Assembly: GCA_023428785.1 (NCBI GenBank)
Contig: JAEYWU010000073.1
Span: 1-40,952, forward strand
Origin: Pseudomonadota bacterium
Lineage (GTDB): Bacteria; Pseudomonadota; Alphaproteobacteria; Caulobacterales; Caulobacteraceae
Length of the DNA: 40,952 bases
Direction: 5' to 3'
Made by a program: the position numbers and the translations under genes. Shown here piece after piece: positions 1 through 6,731 of this stretch. Below the pieces are notes generated by a model that saw only the letters and a list, made by a program, of their open reading frames with translations, had not been told where the DNA came from and searched no databases. Position 1 is the first letter of the stretch. Each line of letters begins with the position of its first letter.

Positions 1-2
1 GC

Positions 3-176
3 CGGGGGGCGGGGCGCGCGCCGTGCGGGGCGGGGGCGCGGGCCCCCCTGGCGCCCCCCGAGGCGGGGCCGTGGATCGATTGGCTGTGGGCCGGCGTTCT
101 CGCCTTCATTCAATGGCCGTTGCTGGCCGGCTATTCGGTCGGCCTGTGGCGGACCGCCCAGTCCGGAGTGTCCTGA
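3..176 (+). CDS. C-terminal end of a membrane protein (partial)
   Basis: An open frame enters from the left edge and stops at the TGA at 174-176, overlapping the ATG of the next gene by one base. The readable tail contains a Trp-rich hydrophobic stretch (WIDWLWAGVLAFIQWPLLAG) followed by a short polar end, consistent with a final transmembrane helix. The first 60 bases are almost pure G/C and code for an Ala/Gly/Pro-rich string, which could be a linker or poor sequence at a contig edge. No family is recognised. The one-base overlap with the downstream start suggests translational coupling. Confidence 0.45.
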   Translation, partial: RGAGRAPCGAGARAPLAPPEAGPWIDWLWAGVLAFIQWPLLAGYSVGLWRTAQSGVS

Positions 177-787
177 TGAGCAAGCATGTCGTCGTCCTGT
201 TGCAGCCCGGGGCCGCCGATTGGGAAATGGGGCCGGTCCTGCCCGTGCTGAAGGAATATTTCGGCGCGACGATCCGTACCGCCAGCCCGGACGGCAAGAC
301 GGTCGTGTCGATGGGCGGGGTGATGCTGGACGTCGACACAGGCTATGACACCGCCGATCTGCGCGAGGCCGACCTGGTGGTCATCATCGGATCCGACGCC
401 TGGATGCGGTTCGACGACGCCGCCCTGTCAAACCGGCTCAAGGCGCGGGCCGACGAAGGCAAGCCGATCGCGGCCATCTGCGCCGGAACTCTGGCGCTGG
501 CGCGCGCGGGCGTGCTGGACGAACGGCCGCACACCTCGAACTCCGGGCCCTTCCTGTCCGAGAACGCAGCGGTCTATGCCGGCGCTGACCGGTATCGTGA
601 CGTAGCCCACGCCGTGTCCGACGGTGTGGTGGCGACCGCGCCAGGCTCGGCGCCCGCCAGCTTCGCCGTGGCCTGCGCGGCCCTGCTGGAACCGGCCCGC
701 CAGGCGGAGGTCGTGGGCTACTGGAACATGACCCGCGGCGAGTTCGAGGCGCTGGGCACCGAGCTGGGGCCGATCTGGAAGGCCTAG
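176..787 (+). CDS. DJ-1/PfpI-family class I glutamine amidotransferase-like protein
   Basis: A 203-residue cytoplasmic protein of the DJ-1/ThiJ/PfpI superfamily. An early strand (HVVVLLQPGAADWEMGPV) carries the conserved Glu near residue 17. The nucleophile elbow AAICAGTLALA puts the reactive Cys at residue 102. A DLVVIIGSDAW strand before it and a late APGSAPASFAVACAALL segment also fit the fold. Family members are glyoxalases/deglycases, proteases or chaperones; resemblance to YoaZ-type proteins is possible, but the substrate cannot be read from sequence. The ATG at 176 is chosen because it overlaps the upstream stop and begins the conserved strand; the frame stays open to 23, but that extension is low-complexity. 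Confidence 0.85.
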   Translation: MSKHVVVLLQPGAADWEMGPVLPVLKEYFGATIRTASPDGKTVVSMGGVMLDVDTGYDTADLREADLVVIIGSDAWMRFDDAALSNRLKARADEGKPIAAICAGTLALARAGVLDERPHTSNSGPFLSENAAVYAGADRYRDVAHAVSDGVVATAPGSAPASFAVACAALLEPARQAEVVGYWNMTRGEFEALGTELGPIWKA

Positions 788-1000
788 GGCTGTCGCGCGG
801 CGGCAACACCTTGCAAAGACTTAATCAAAAGACCGCCGGTGTGGCGCGGCTCTGCCGCAAATCAGCCGCATGAAATCTTTGTAAAGCAAGGGTCCGCTAC
901 TTTACGAAGCCGGTTACGGCTCCCACCTTGGGTCGCGGCACGATTACCACGTTCGGGCGTTTATCCGGACATCGCTGCAACACCCCTTGGGCCCCTAACC
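788..1000. other. Intergenic region, nothing assigned
   Basis: This 213-bp stretch between two plus-strand genes contains two short inverted repeats (a GCGGC/GCCGC stem near 850 and an AGCCG/CGGCT stem near 910). Neither has a T-run. No RNA gene, operator or promoter could be assigned with confidence. Confidence 0.4.
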
Positions 1001-1429
1001 ATGACGCTGGCCATGACCGTCGAGACGACCGCCTTGCCGACCCTCCAGAGGGTGCGGACGCGTGCGCGTGTCGGTCTGCTGGCCCGGCTCGCACGGGTGG
1101 CCCTGATGGCGCTGGGCGTGCTGGTCATCATCGCCGGCATCCTGATTTCGCCGCTGCCTGGCCCGTTCGGCCTGCCCATCGCGGTCGTCGGGGTGATGCT
1201 GGTGCTCCGGAACTCCTACTGGGCCAAGCGGCAGTTCATCCGCATGCAGCAGGCGCGTCCGAATTGGGTTTTCCCAGTCCGTCGCCTGATGCGCAAACGC
1301 CCGGAGTTCGCGCCGGTGTTCTGGCAGCAGCTGCTGCGTATCGAGCGCCTGCTGCTCAAGAAGGGTCAGCGGATCCTCGGGCGGTTGCGCCGCCGGAGCC
1401 GGGCCCACGCGCGCCGCACGGCGTCGTGA
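1001..1429 (+). CDS. PGPGW-like small membrane protein
   Basis: A 142-residue protein with a basic N-terminus, a helical hairpin of two membrane segments (about residues 29-47 and 52-67) and a long, very basic C-terminal tail ending in Arg-rich sequence. The turn between the helices reads ISPLPGPFGLP, which resembles the Pro-Gly-Pro-Gly-Trp turn of the putative transmembrane PGPGW family. The function of that family is not established. The ATG at 1001 starts just before the first hydrophobic stretch; an in-frame upstream start at 839 would add an implausible leader. It stands alone, with 213 bp before it and 182 bp after it. Confidence 0.65.
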   Translation: MTLAMTVETTALPTLQRVRTRARVGLLARLARVALMALGVLVIIAGILISPLPGPFGLPIAVVGVMLVLRNSYWAKRQFIRMQQARPNWVFPVRRLMRKRPEFAPVFWQQLLRIERLLLKKGQRILGRLRRRSRAHARRTAS

Positions 1430-1611
1430 TCGCTACGGGTTTCAATTAAGGCTGAATTGGGACTAGACTTCCCGCACGTCGATAAGTGGACGCGTGCCTT
1501 CGCCGCCGATCCGTTCGATCTGACGACGACAGGGACGCGCCCGCGATAATCGCGCGGCGGGCGCCCGACAAATGACGCCCCTCCGACGGCCGCGCGCCTT
1601 GGGAGAGCGAT

Positions 1612-2106
1612 ATGCAGTCTCGTATTCAAAAAGGAATGATCGCAGGTCTTGTAGCGACCGCGGTGGTTTCGATCGTCGATCTGGTAGCCAGCTTCGTGCA
1701 GGGCGCCATGGGCGAACGTGTGTTCCATAGCTTCCAGTCCCTGCTGTCGGCCATGGCAGGACAGGTGCTGGGCTCGGGCTTCAACTCGTCCTGGATCGGC
1801 TGGGCGATGCACTTCGCGGCGGGCATCTTCGTGCTCGGGCCGCTGTTCGCGGTGCTTTGTCCGCGCCTGCCGACCGATACGGCGGCCACCAAGGGCATCT
1901 TCTTCGCCGTGGGGGCCTGGCTGGTCATGTGCCTGACGGTGATGCCGCTGGCGGGCATGGGCATGTTTGGCGCCGCAGCCGGTTTCGGCACCATTGCCTG
2001 GATGCTGGTCAGCCACATCATCTTCGGCGTGGCTCTGGGCCGGACCTATGCGCGCCTGCATGGTGAGATCGGCCATCGCAAGCCGCTCAAGGCCATGGCC
2101 GCCTGA
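1612..2106 (+). CDS. DUF6789-like four-helix membrane protein
   Basis: A 164-residue inner-membrane protein with about four transmembrane segments (roughly residues 8-28, 60-80, 88-110 and 115-140) and Gly/Met-rich helices. The pattern of MQSRIQKGMIAGLVAT at the start, a WAMHFAAGIFVLGPLFA second helix and a terminal VSHIIFGVALGRTY helix is like the DUF6789 family of unknown function. The 182-bp upstream region probably holds its promoter. Transcription should end at the strong hairpin 10 bp past the stop. Confidence 0.6.
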   Translation: MQSRIQKGMIAGLVATAVVSIVDLVASFVQGAMGERVFHSFQSLLSAMAGQVLGSGFNSSWIGWAMHFAAGIFVLGPLFAVLCPRLPTDTAATKGIFFAVGAWLVMCLTVMPLAGMGMFGAAAGFGTIAWMLVSHIIFGVALGRTYARLHGEIGHRKPLKAMAA

Positions 2107-2115
2107 GGAATCGAA

Positions 2116-2145
2116 AAGGGCCCGGATCGTGCGATCCGGGCCCTT
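2116..2145. terminator. Bidirectional hairpin terminator between convergent genes
   Basis: A perfect 13-bp stem (AAGGGCCCGGATC at 2116-2128 with its complement at 2133-2145) closes a 4-base loop. It lies between the stop of the DUF6789-like gene and the stop of atpF, which face each other. The stem ends in AA/TT on both sides, so it can serve either strand, although there is no long T-run. Confidence 0.8.
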
Positions 2146-2168
2146 GATCGATTGGAGCCGTTTCAGCC

Positions 2169-2681
2169 CTAGTTGAGGCGCGTGCCGATCTGGCCGATAG
2201 CCTGATCGAGGAGGGCGTCCTCAGAGCCGGAAGCGAGCCGGGCCGCGAGAATGCGCTCGGCGGCGGCTGAGGCCTGGTCAGCGGCGGCTGCCTTGACCTC
2301 GGCGGTGGCCTGGGCCTCGGCCTGGGCGATGCGGCGCTCGGCCAGTTGTTCGCGGCGGGCGATGCTTTCAGCCAGACGCTCTTCGGCCTCGGACTGCAGG
2401 CGGACAGCCTCTTCCTCGGCGGCCTCCAGCATGGCCTTGGCCTGGGCCTCGGCCTCGGCCTTCTCCTTGCGGATCTGGGCCAGCATGGCTTCGGCCTCGG
2501 CGCGCAGGCGGGCGGCCTCGTCGAGGTCTCCCTGGATCTTGGCGGCCTTGGCGTCCAGGGCAGCGGCGACCATGGCCGGGACCTTGGCGACGATCACGAT
2601 CACGAAGAACAGGATCAGGCCGACGGCGACCCAGAGCTCCGGGTTCGCGAGGTCGTAGAGGTGCGGATTGAAGAATTCCAT
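2169..2681 (-). CDS. atpF: ATP synthase F0 subunit b
   Basis: A 170-residue peripheral-stalk subunit of the proton ATP synthase. One N-terminal membrane helix (about residues 15-35, ELWVAVGLILFFVIVIVAKV) is followed by a long, highly charged Ala/Glu/Arg-rich coiled coil up to about residue 150, the usual b-subunit shape and length. It is last in the F0 operon, and its start abuts the b' stop with one shared base at 2681. Alphaproteobacteria carry b and b' as a heterodimer; this copy lacks the long N-terminal extension of b' and is therefore called b. The F1 genes are not in the window, as is normal where F0 and F1 operons are separate. Confidence 0.93.
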   Translation of the reverse strand: MEFFNPHLYDLANPELWVAVGLILFFVIVIVAKVPAMVAAALDAKAAKIQGDLDEAARLRAEAEAMLAQIRKEKAEAEAQAKAMLEAAEEEAVRLQSEAEERLAESIARREQLAERRIAQAEAQATAEVKAAAADQASAAAERILAARLASGSEDALLDQAIGQIGTRLN

Positions 2682-3253
2682 CAGGCCGTTCCCTTGGCGG
2701 CGGTGAGCTCGGCGGCCGTGGGGGCCTTGCCGGTCAGCTTCTCGACGATCGCCTTGGTGGTGTCGGTGGCGACGGTGTCGACCTGGGCCATGGCGGCGTC
2801 GCGCATCTTGGCGATGCGGCCTTCGGCCTCGGCGACCCGCTCGGCCAGAACAGCTTCCTGGGCGGCGGTACGGCGAGCGATGTCTTCGCTGACACGGGCC
2901 TTGGCGGCGCCGGCGGTGCGGCGGGCCGAGGCGCGGGCCTCAGCCAGTTCGGCCTGGGCCTGAGCGGCCTGGTTCTGGGCTTCTTCCTGAACCGAGCGCG
3001 CTTCCTCGACGGCCTTGCCGATCGTCTCGGCCCGCTCGTCGAAGACCTTGCGCATACGGGGCGCGAAGACCTTGGCGATCAGGAGGTAGAGAACGATGAA
3101 CAGGAAGACCAGATAGACGATCTGGCCGAACCAGTGCTGGAACTCGAATTGCGGCAGCCCGCCGCCCGAGCCGTGCTCGGCTTCGGTGGATGCGTGCGTT
3201 TCGCCCGGAGCGCCGTGGGCGTCCGCGGGAAGGGGAGCGTGAGGATCAGCCAT
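2681..3253 (-). CDS. atpG: ATP synthase F0 subunit b'
   Basis: A 190-residue b' stalk subunit. It has a polar, His/Gly/Glu-rich extension of about 35 residues, then QFEFQHWFGQIVYLVFLFIVLYLLI as the single membrane helix (about 34-62), then a basic turn (APRMRKVFDERAETIGKAVEEA) and a long coiled coil. The N-terminal extension and the FAPRM-like segment after the helix mark it as b' (also called AtpG or AtpF2 in alphaproteobacteria). It sits between atpE and atpF; a GC-only hairpin lies in the 58-bp gap after atpE. Confidence 0.92.
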   Translation of the reverse strand: MADPHAPLPADAHGAPGETHASTEAEHGSGGGLPQFEFQHWFGQIVYLVFLFIVLYLLIAKVFAPRMRKVFDERAETIGKAVEEARSVQEEAQNQAAQAQAELAEARASARRTAGAAKARVSEDIARRTAAQEAVLAERVAEAEGRIAKMRDAAMAQVDTVATDTTKAIVEKLTGKAPTAAELTAAKGTA

Positions 3254-3279
3254 CGTCTTCTACGTCAGAAAGGCAAGGA

Positions 3280-3301
3280 GGCGGCCGGCGAACCGGCCGC
3301 C
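3280..3301 (-). promoter_or_regulatory. Intercistronic hairpin between atpE and atpG
   Basis: A perfect 9-bp all-G/C stem (3280-3288 with 3293-3301) closes a tetraloop that reads TTCG on the transcribed strand. It follows the atpE stop and precedes the atpG start and has no T-run, so it is more likely an mRNA-stability or processing element than a full terminator. That role is inferred from the need for many c subunits per enzyme. Confidence 0.6.
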
Positions 3302-3311
3302 CGGGTCCGGA

Positions 3312-3536
3312 TTACGAGATCCAGATCAGGATGCCCATGACGAAGGCCAGGATGCCCAGCGCTTCGGCAAGGGCGGCGCCGACGAACAGGTTGCCAACCT
3401 GCGAGGCGGCGGCCGACGGGTTGCGCAGGGCGCCCGCGACGAAGTTGCCGAAGATGTTGCCGACGCCGATGCCGGCGCCGATCATGCCCGACATCGCGAT
3501 GCCGGCGCCGATGAGCTTGGCGGCTTCTGCTTCCAT
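3312..3536 (-). CDS. atpE: ATP synthase F0 subunit c
   Basis: A 74-residue proteolipid that forms the rotating c-ring. Two membrane helices flank the polar loop with the conserved Arg-Asn-Pro at residues 38-40. Helix one is Gly-rich (AGIAMSGMIGAGIGVGNIFG), as needed for tight ring packing. The proton-carrying carboxylate is Glu58 in GAALAEALGILAF. Length and motifs are standard for a proton-type c subunit. It lies 53 bp after atpB and 58 bp before atpG. Confidence 0.97.
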   Translation of the reverse strand: MEAEAAKLIGAGIAMSGMIGAGIGVGNIFGNFVAGALRNPSAAASQVGNLFVGAALAEALGILAFVMGILIWIS

Positions 3537-3589
3537 GGTTCTCTAAGTCCTAGTTGGAGTTGCTTTGGTAGGGATGGACTGGGTCGGGC

Positions 3590-4363
3590 CTAGTGGCCGT
3601 GACCCAGGTTGACCACATCGTTGAGGTAAATGCAGGTCAGAACGGCGAAAACGAAGGCCTGAAGGAAGGCCACGAGGAACTCTAGCGCCGTCAGACCCAC
3701 GGTCATGCCCAGCGAGAGCGGGAAGATGAAGATGCCCGCGAGACCAGCCGCGCCCACGGCGGCGGTGGCGACGAAGCCGGCAAAGACCTTCAGAGCGATG
3801 TGGCCGCCCATCATGTTGCCGAACAGACGAAGCATCAGGGTGATCGGGCGAAGCAGGAACGAGAAGAACTCGATCAGGCCGACCACCGGGCGCATGACCA
3901 GCGGCGCGCCGGTCGGCCAGAACAGCGAGAAGAAGCCGAGACCGTTCTTCACAAAGCCGACCACCAGCACCAAGCCGAAGGTCAGGACAGCGAAGGTCGC
4001 GGTGATCGCCAGCTGCGAGGTGGCGGTGAACGACAGGAACATGCCCAGCAGGTTCATGCCGAGGATGAAGGTGAAGATCGTGAAGACGAACGGGAAGTAC
4101 TTCTTGCCGTCGTGGCCGATGATCGAGTCCGTCATGTTGTCGATCATGCCGAACAGGGTCTCGCCGACGGTCTGAAGACGACCCGGCACCACCTTGGCGC
4201 CCGAGGTGACCATCGTCAGGAAACCGACCACCACGACGAACGCGATGGTCATCGCGATGTGCGAGTTGGTGATGGCCAGGTCGACCGTGCCGAGAACGGG
4301 CAGGGTGACGTCCGGGAGGTCCACGACCTTCTGGATCTGGAACTGGTGAAGCGGATCAGCCAT
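3590..4363 (-). CDS. atpB: ATP synthase F0 subunit a
   Basis: A 257-residue membrane subunit that forms the two proton half-channels against the c-ring. The sequence has about five to six hydrophobic helices and the diagnostic LMLRLFGNMMGGHIAL segment with the essential Arg at residue 179. The later LEFLVAFLQAFVFAVLTCIYL helix carries the conserved Glu/Gln pair. The start lies 5 bp past the atpI stop, and atpE follows. Length is typical for alphaproteobacteria. Confidence 0.96.
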   Translation of the reverse strand: MADPLHQFQIQKVVDLPDVTLPVLGTVDLAITNSHIAMTIAFVVVVGFLTMVTSGAKVVPGRLQTVGETLFGMIDNMTDSIIGHDGKKYFPFVFTIFTFILGMNLLGMFLSFTATSQLAITATFAVLTFGLVLVVGFVKNGLGFFSLFWPTGAPLVMRPVVGLIEFFSFLLRPITLMLRLFGNMMGGHIALKVFAGFVATAAVGAAGLAGIFIFPLSLGMTVGLTALEFLVAFLQAFVFAVLTCIYLNDVVNLGHGH

Positions 4364-4368
4364 CTGTC

Positions 4369-4731
4369 CTAAGCGTCTTCTTCTTCATCGTCGAAGGGAA
4401 CGGCCTGCGGCTGCACCCCGGCTCTTTCGGCTTCAGCCTGGATTCGCTTGGCGGTGCGCCAGGCCATCCAGACCGAAATGGCGAAGCCCACGAGGACGCC
4501 GCCGATGATTCCGACCGGCGAGGTGCCGGCCACGTAGTCCACGCCAAACCCTAGCGCGATGCCCACGAGAACGCCGCCGAACAGGTCGGCGATGATCTTC
4601 CAGGCCTGGCCGGCCGCCCGTTGTCCGGCGAGCTCCTGAGCGAGACGGTTTTCGGTCCGCCGCTCCAAAGCGTCAGCCTGCTCGTTGAGGCGTTTGATCG
4701 CCTCTTCGCGCGATTCAGGTGACATGGACAT
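4369..4731 (-). CDS. atpI: AtpI-like ATP synthase assembly protein
   Basis: A 120-residue protein with a charged N-terminal helix (to about residue 40), two membrane helices (about 45-66 and 72-92, Gly-rich) and an acidic tail ending DDEEEDA. This is the form of AtpI that leads F0 operons in alphaproteobacteria and is thought to assist c-ring assembly. It is first in the operon. ATG at 4731 is used; a second in-frame ATG two codons on is equally possible. Confidence 0.85.
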   Translation of the reverse strand: MSMSPESREEAIKRLNEQADALERRTENRLAQELAGQRAAGQAWKIIADLFGGVLVGIALGFGVDYVAGTSPVGIIGGVLVGFAISVWMAWRTAKRIQAEAERAGVQPQAVPFDDEEEDA

Positions 4732-4893
4732 TAGGTTGCCGCTCAGCGCCCCGACGCGAACGTCGGAGGGGGTCTGAAATCGGCGCGGAACCTATCCGCG
4801 AGACCTCGAATGGTCAAGGGCGCCGCGCGGCTATTTATCGCACTGATTTTCTTGGAATTTCGCCTTCGCCGGAATGGCGAGGGGAGAGGCCGA

Positions 4894-4968
4894 TGGCTCC
4901 GCGGGTAGGATTCGAACCTACGACCAGCCGATTAACAGTCGGCTGCTCTACCACTGAGCTACCGCGGA
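4894..4968 (-). tRNA. tRNA-Asn (GTT)
   Basis: On the minus strand the acceptor stem TCCGCGG pairs with CCGCGGA over 7 bp, followed by discriminator G and an encoded CCA. The D-arm GTAGCTCAGTGGTAGAGC, anticodon arm with loop CTGTTAA (anticodon GTT, Asn) and T-arm GGTTCGAATCC are all intact. Total length is 75 nt with CCA. It is transcribed away from the RNA methyltransferase gene, in the same direction as the F0 operon. Confidence 0.97.
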
Positions 4969-5027
4969 TCAGGGCTCATCGGAGGCGGGCGTATAGCAGC
5001 CTCCTGTTCGCGGACGCAAGCACCCGC

Positions 5028-5056
5028 AAAAAAAGAGCCCGGCGAAGCGCCGGGCT
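5028..5056 (-). terminator. Rho-independent terminator, minus strand, upstream of tRNA-Asn
   Basis: An 8-bp stem (AGCCCGGC at 5036-5043 with GCCGGGCT at 5049-5056) can extend by a ninth pair. Read on the minus strand it is followed by CTTTTTTT (5028-5035). That is a textbook terminator facing the tRNA promoter side. No minus-strand gene ends just before it; the nearest is ygfZ, ending at 5917, so it may stop antisense transcripts that have crossed the methyltransferase gene. Confidence 0.8.
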
Positions 5057-5136
5057 TTATGAAGTCTGGTGATGGGGTGTCTCCAAGAGAGAAGAAGACC
5101 TGCCCAATGGGCGCTGATTTGGTTAAGGCCGCGTAA

Positions 5137-5937
5137 ATGAAACCCGTCGTTATCCAGGACCCGGCCGATCCGCGGATCGCGGCTTTCCGCGACGTCCGCG
5201 AGCGTGATCTGGTCGGGCGTCAGGGCCGGTTCATCGCCGAGGGCGAGGTTGTGCTACGCCATCTGCTGAGCCCGCGCTCGCTCTATGAGGCGGAAGCGGT
5301 GCTTGTGGCGGAGAAGCGGCTTACTGGGCTCGCTGACGCTCTCGCTGGCATACGCGCGCCGGTCTATGCGGCCGATCAGGCAGTCATGGACGTCATCACC
5401 GGCTTTCCTATTCACCGCGGCATTCTGGCGGTGGGCCGCAAGGGGGCAGGCGTTCCAGCCGAGACGATGCTGGGCGATCCGCAGCGCAAGGACATCGTCC
5501 TGGCCGTCGTCGGCGTCGGAAATCACGACAATATGGGTGGCCTGTTCCGGGCGGCGGCGGGATTCGGTGCGCGTGGCGTGCTTCTGGACGCCGGCTGCTG
5601 TGATCCGCTTTACCGCAAGGCGATTCGGGTGTCGGTCGGGGCGGCGCTGATCACGCCCCACGCGCGGGTCGCGGACGGCGAAGCGGTCGTACAGACGCTT
5701 GTGGGCCTGGGCTACCAGCTTGTCGCCCTGACCCCCGGCGCGGAGGAGCGGCTCTCGGATCTGCGGCCCAACGGCCCGACGGCCCTCGTGGTTGGAGCGG
5801 AGGGGCCGGGGTTGCCCGATTCGGTGATGGACCATTGCCGACGCATCGCCATCCCGATGGCCGACGGCTTCGATTCGCTGAATGTCGCGACGGCGGCGGC
5901 CATCGCATTGCATCATCTAAGGGCGGTCCAGTCCTAG
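5137..5937 (+). CDS. SpoU/TrmH-family RNA 2'-O-methyltransferase
   Basis: A 266-residue SPOUT methyltransferase that uses S-adenosylmethionine to 2'-O-methylate tRNA or rRNA. An N-terminal substrate-binding region (about residues 1-105, with FIAEGEVVLRHLL) precedes the trefoil-knot domain. Motif 1 is NHDNMGGLFR (129-138, with the catalytic Arg), motif 2 is LVVGAEGPGLP (217-227) and motif 3 is DGFDSLNVATAAAIALHHL (243-261). Family members modify tRNA-Gm18, rRNA G2251 or others, and the target cannot be fixed here. ATG at 5137 starts the first conserved segment. Its last 21 bases overlap the 3' end of the convergent ygfZ. Confidence 0.9.
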   Translation: MKPVVIQDPADPRIAAFRDVRERDLVGRQGRFIAEGEVVLRHLLSPRSLYEAEAVLVAEKRLTGLADALAGIRAPVYAADQAVMDVITGFPIHRGILAVGRKGAGVPAETMLGDPQRKDIVLAVVGVGNHDNMGGLFRAAAGFGARGVLLDAGCCDPLYRKAIRVSVGAALITPHARVADGEAVVQTLVGLGYQLVALTPGAEERLSDLRPNGPTALVVGAEGPGLPDSVMDHCRRIAIPMADGFDSLNVATAAAIALHHLRAVQS

Positions 5938-6705
5938 CCACGCCGGAGGGTCGGCCCGAACCTCCATGCCGCCGGCCGCCAGGGCGCCGCCGATTCGGTC
6001 GAGACGAAGCAGGGCCATGGCGCGGCCGTCCTGACCCGAACGAATCTCGCCGGCGCGCAGGTCGCCGTTCAGAATCTCCGTGCCGACGGCCGGGACGGGC
6101 CCGTCGAAGATCACAGGCACGAGCCGGGTGCGAATCGCGCCGCGGCGCTTCATGCGCGAGGTCGTTTCCTGTCCGACGAAACAGCCCTTGTGGAAGGCGA
6201 TGCCGTTCAGGAGGTCGAGGTCGCACTCGATCGGATAGTCGGCGTCGGGCTTCATGTCGCGCGCATCGGGGACGCCGAGAGCGAGCTGGTGTTCGAGCCA
6301 GGCCGGTTCGGACGCATTGGACTGACCCTCTCCGATCCAGCGGCGGCCGAGGCCGGGGAGGCGCGGGTCGATGGGCCAGTCGGAAGGCGCATCCGCGCCC
6401 CAGGCGACGAAGATGGGCCCGTCGTCGGCCGAGACCTGCGCCTTCGCCCGTAGGCGATAAAGGGTCAGGCGCTGGATGAGCGCGTCGCGTTGGTCTGCCG
6501 GGCAGTCGATCAACACGCCGTGGGCCTGTCCGTGGAGGAAAAGCTCGATCAGGAGCCTTCCCTGGGGTCCGAGCAAGGCGCCGTAGCGGACCTCGCCGTC
6601 CGCCAAGGTCTCGACGTCTTGCGTCAGCAGGCCCTGAAGGAAGGAGCGGGCGTCTTCTCCGGTTACGGATACGGCGGCGCGATAATCGAGGCGGGCGACG
6701 GGCAT
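5917..6705 (-). CDS. ygfZ: YgfZ/GcvT-like folate-binding Fe-S assembly protein
   Basis: A 262-residue member of the YgfZ/IBA57/CAF17 group, folate-dependent factors that help repair or assemble Fe-S proteins such as radical SAM enzymes. The signature is HKGCFVGQETTSRMKRRG with the key Cys at 175 and the KGC-x-x-GQE core at 173-180. The GcvT-like N-terminal half shows VTGEDARSFLQGLLTQDV and YGALLGPQGRLL. Length is typical of the short alphaproteobacterial form. It converges on, and overlaps by 21 bp, the SpoU-type methyltransferase. lipA, a radical SAM Fe-S enzyme that could be a client, lies elsewhere in the window. Confidence 0.92.
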   Translation of the reverse strand: MPVARLDYRAAVSVTGEDARSFLQGLLTQDVETLADGEVRYGALLGPQGRLLIELFLHGQAHGVLIDCPADQRDALIQRLTLYRLRAKAQVSADDGPIFVAWGADAPSDWPIDPRLPGLGRRWIGEGQSNASEPAWLEHQLALGVPDARDMKPDADYPIECDLDLLNGIAFHKGCFVGQETTSRMKRRGAIRTRLVPVIFDGPVPAVGTEILNGDLRAGEIRSGQDGRAMALLRLDRIGGALAAGGMEVRADPPAWLGLDRP

Positions 6706-6731
6706 ACGCCTATTTAGGGACGATCCGGGCC

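Noticed and set aside
4719..5072. Open frame across the tRNA reading APRVGFEPTTSRLTVGCSTTE
   Set aside because: This is the antisense translation of tRNA-Asn, a well-known false protein.
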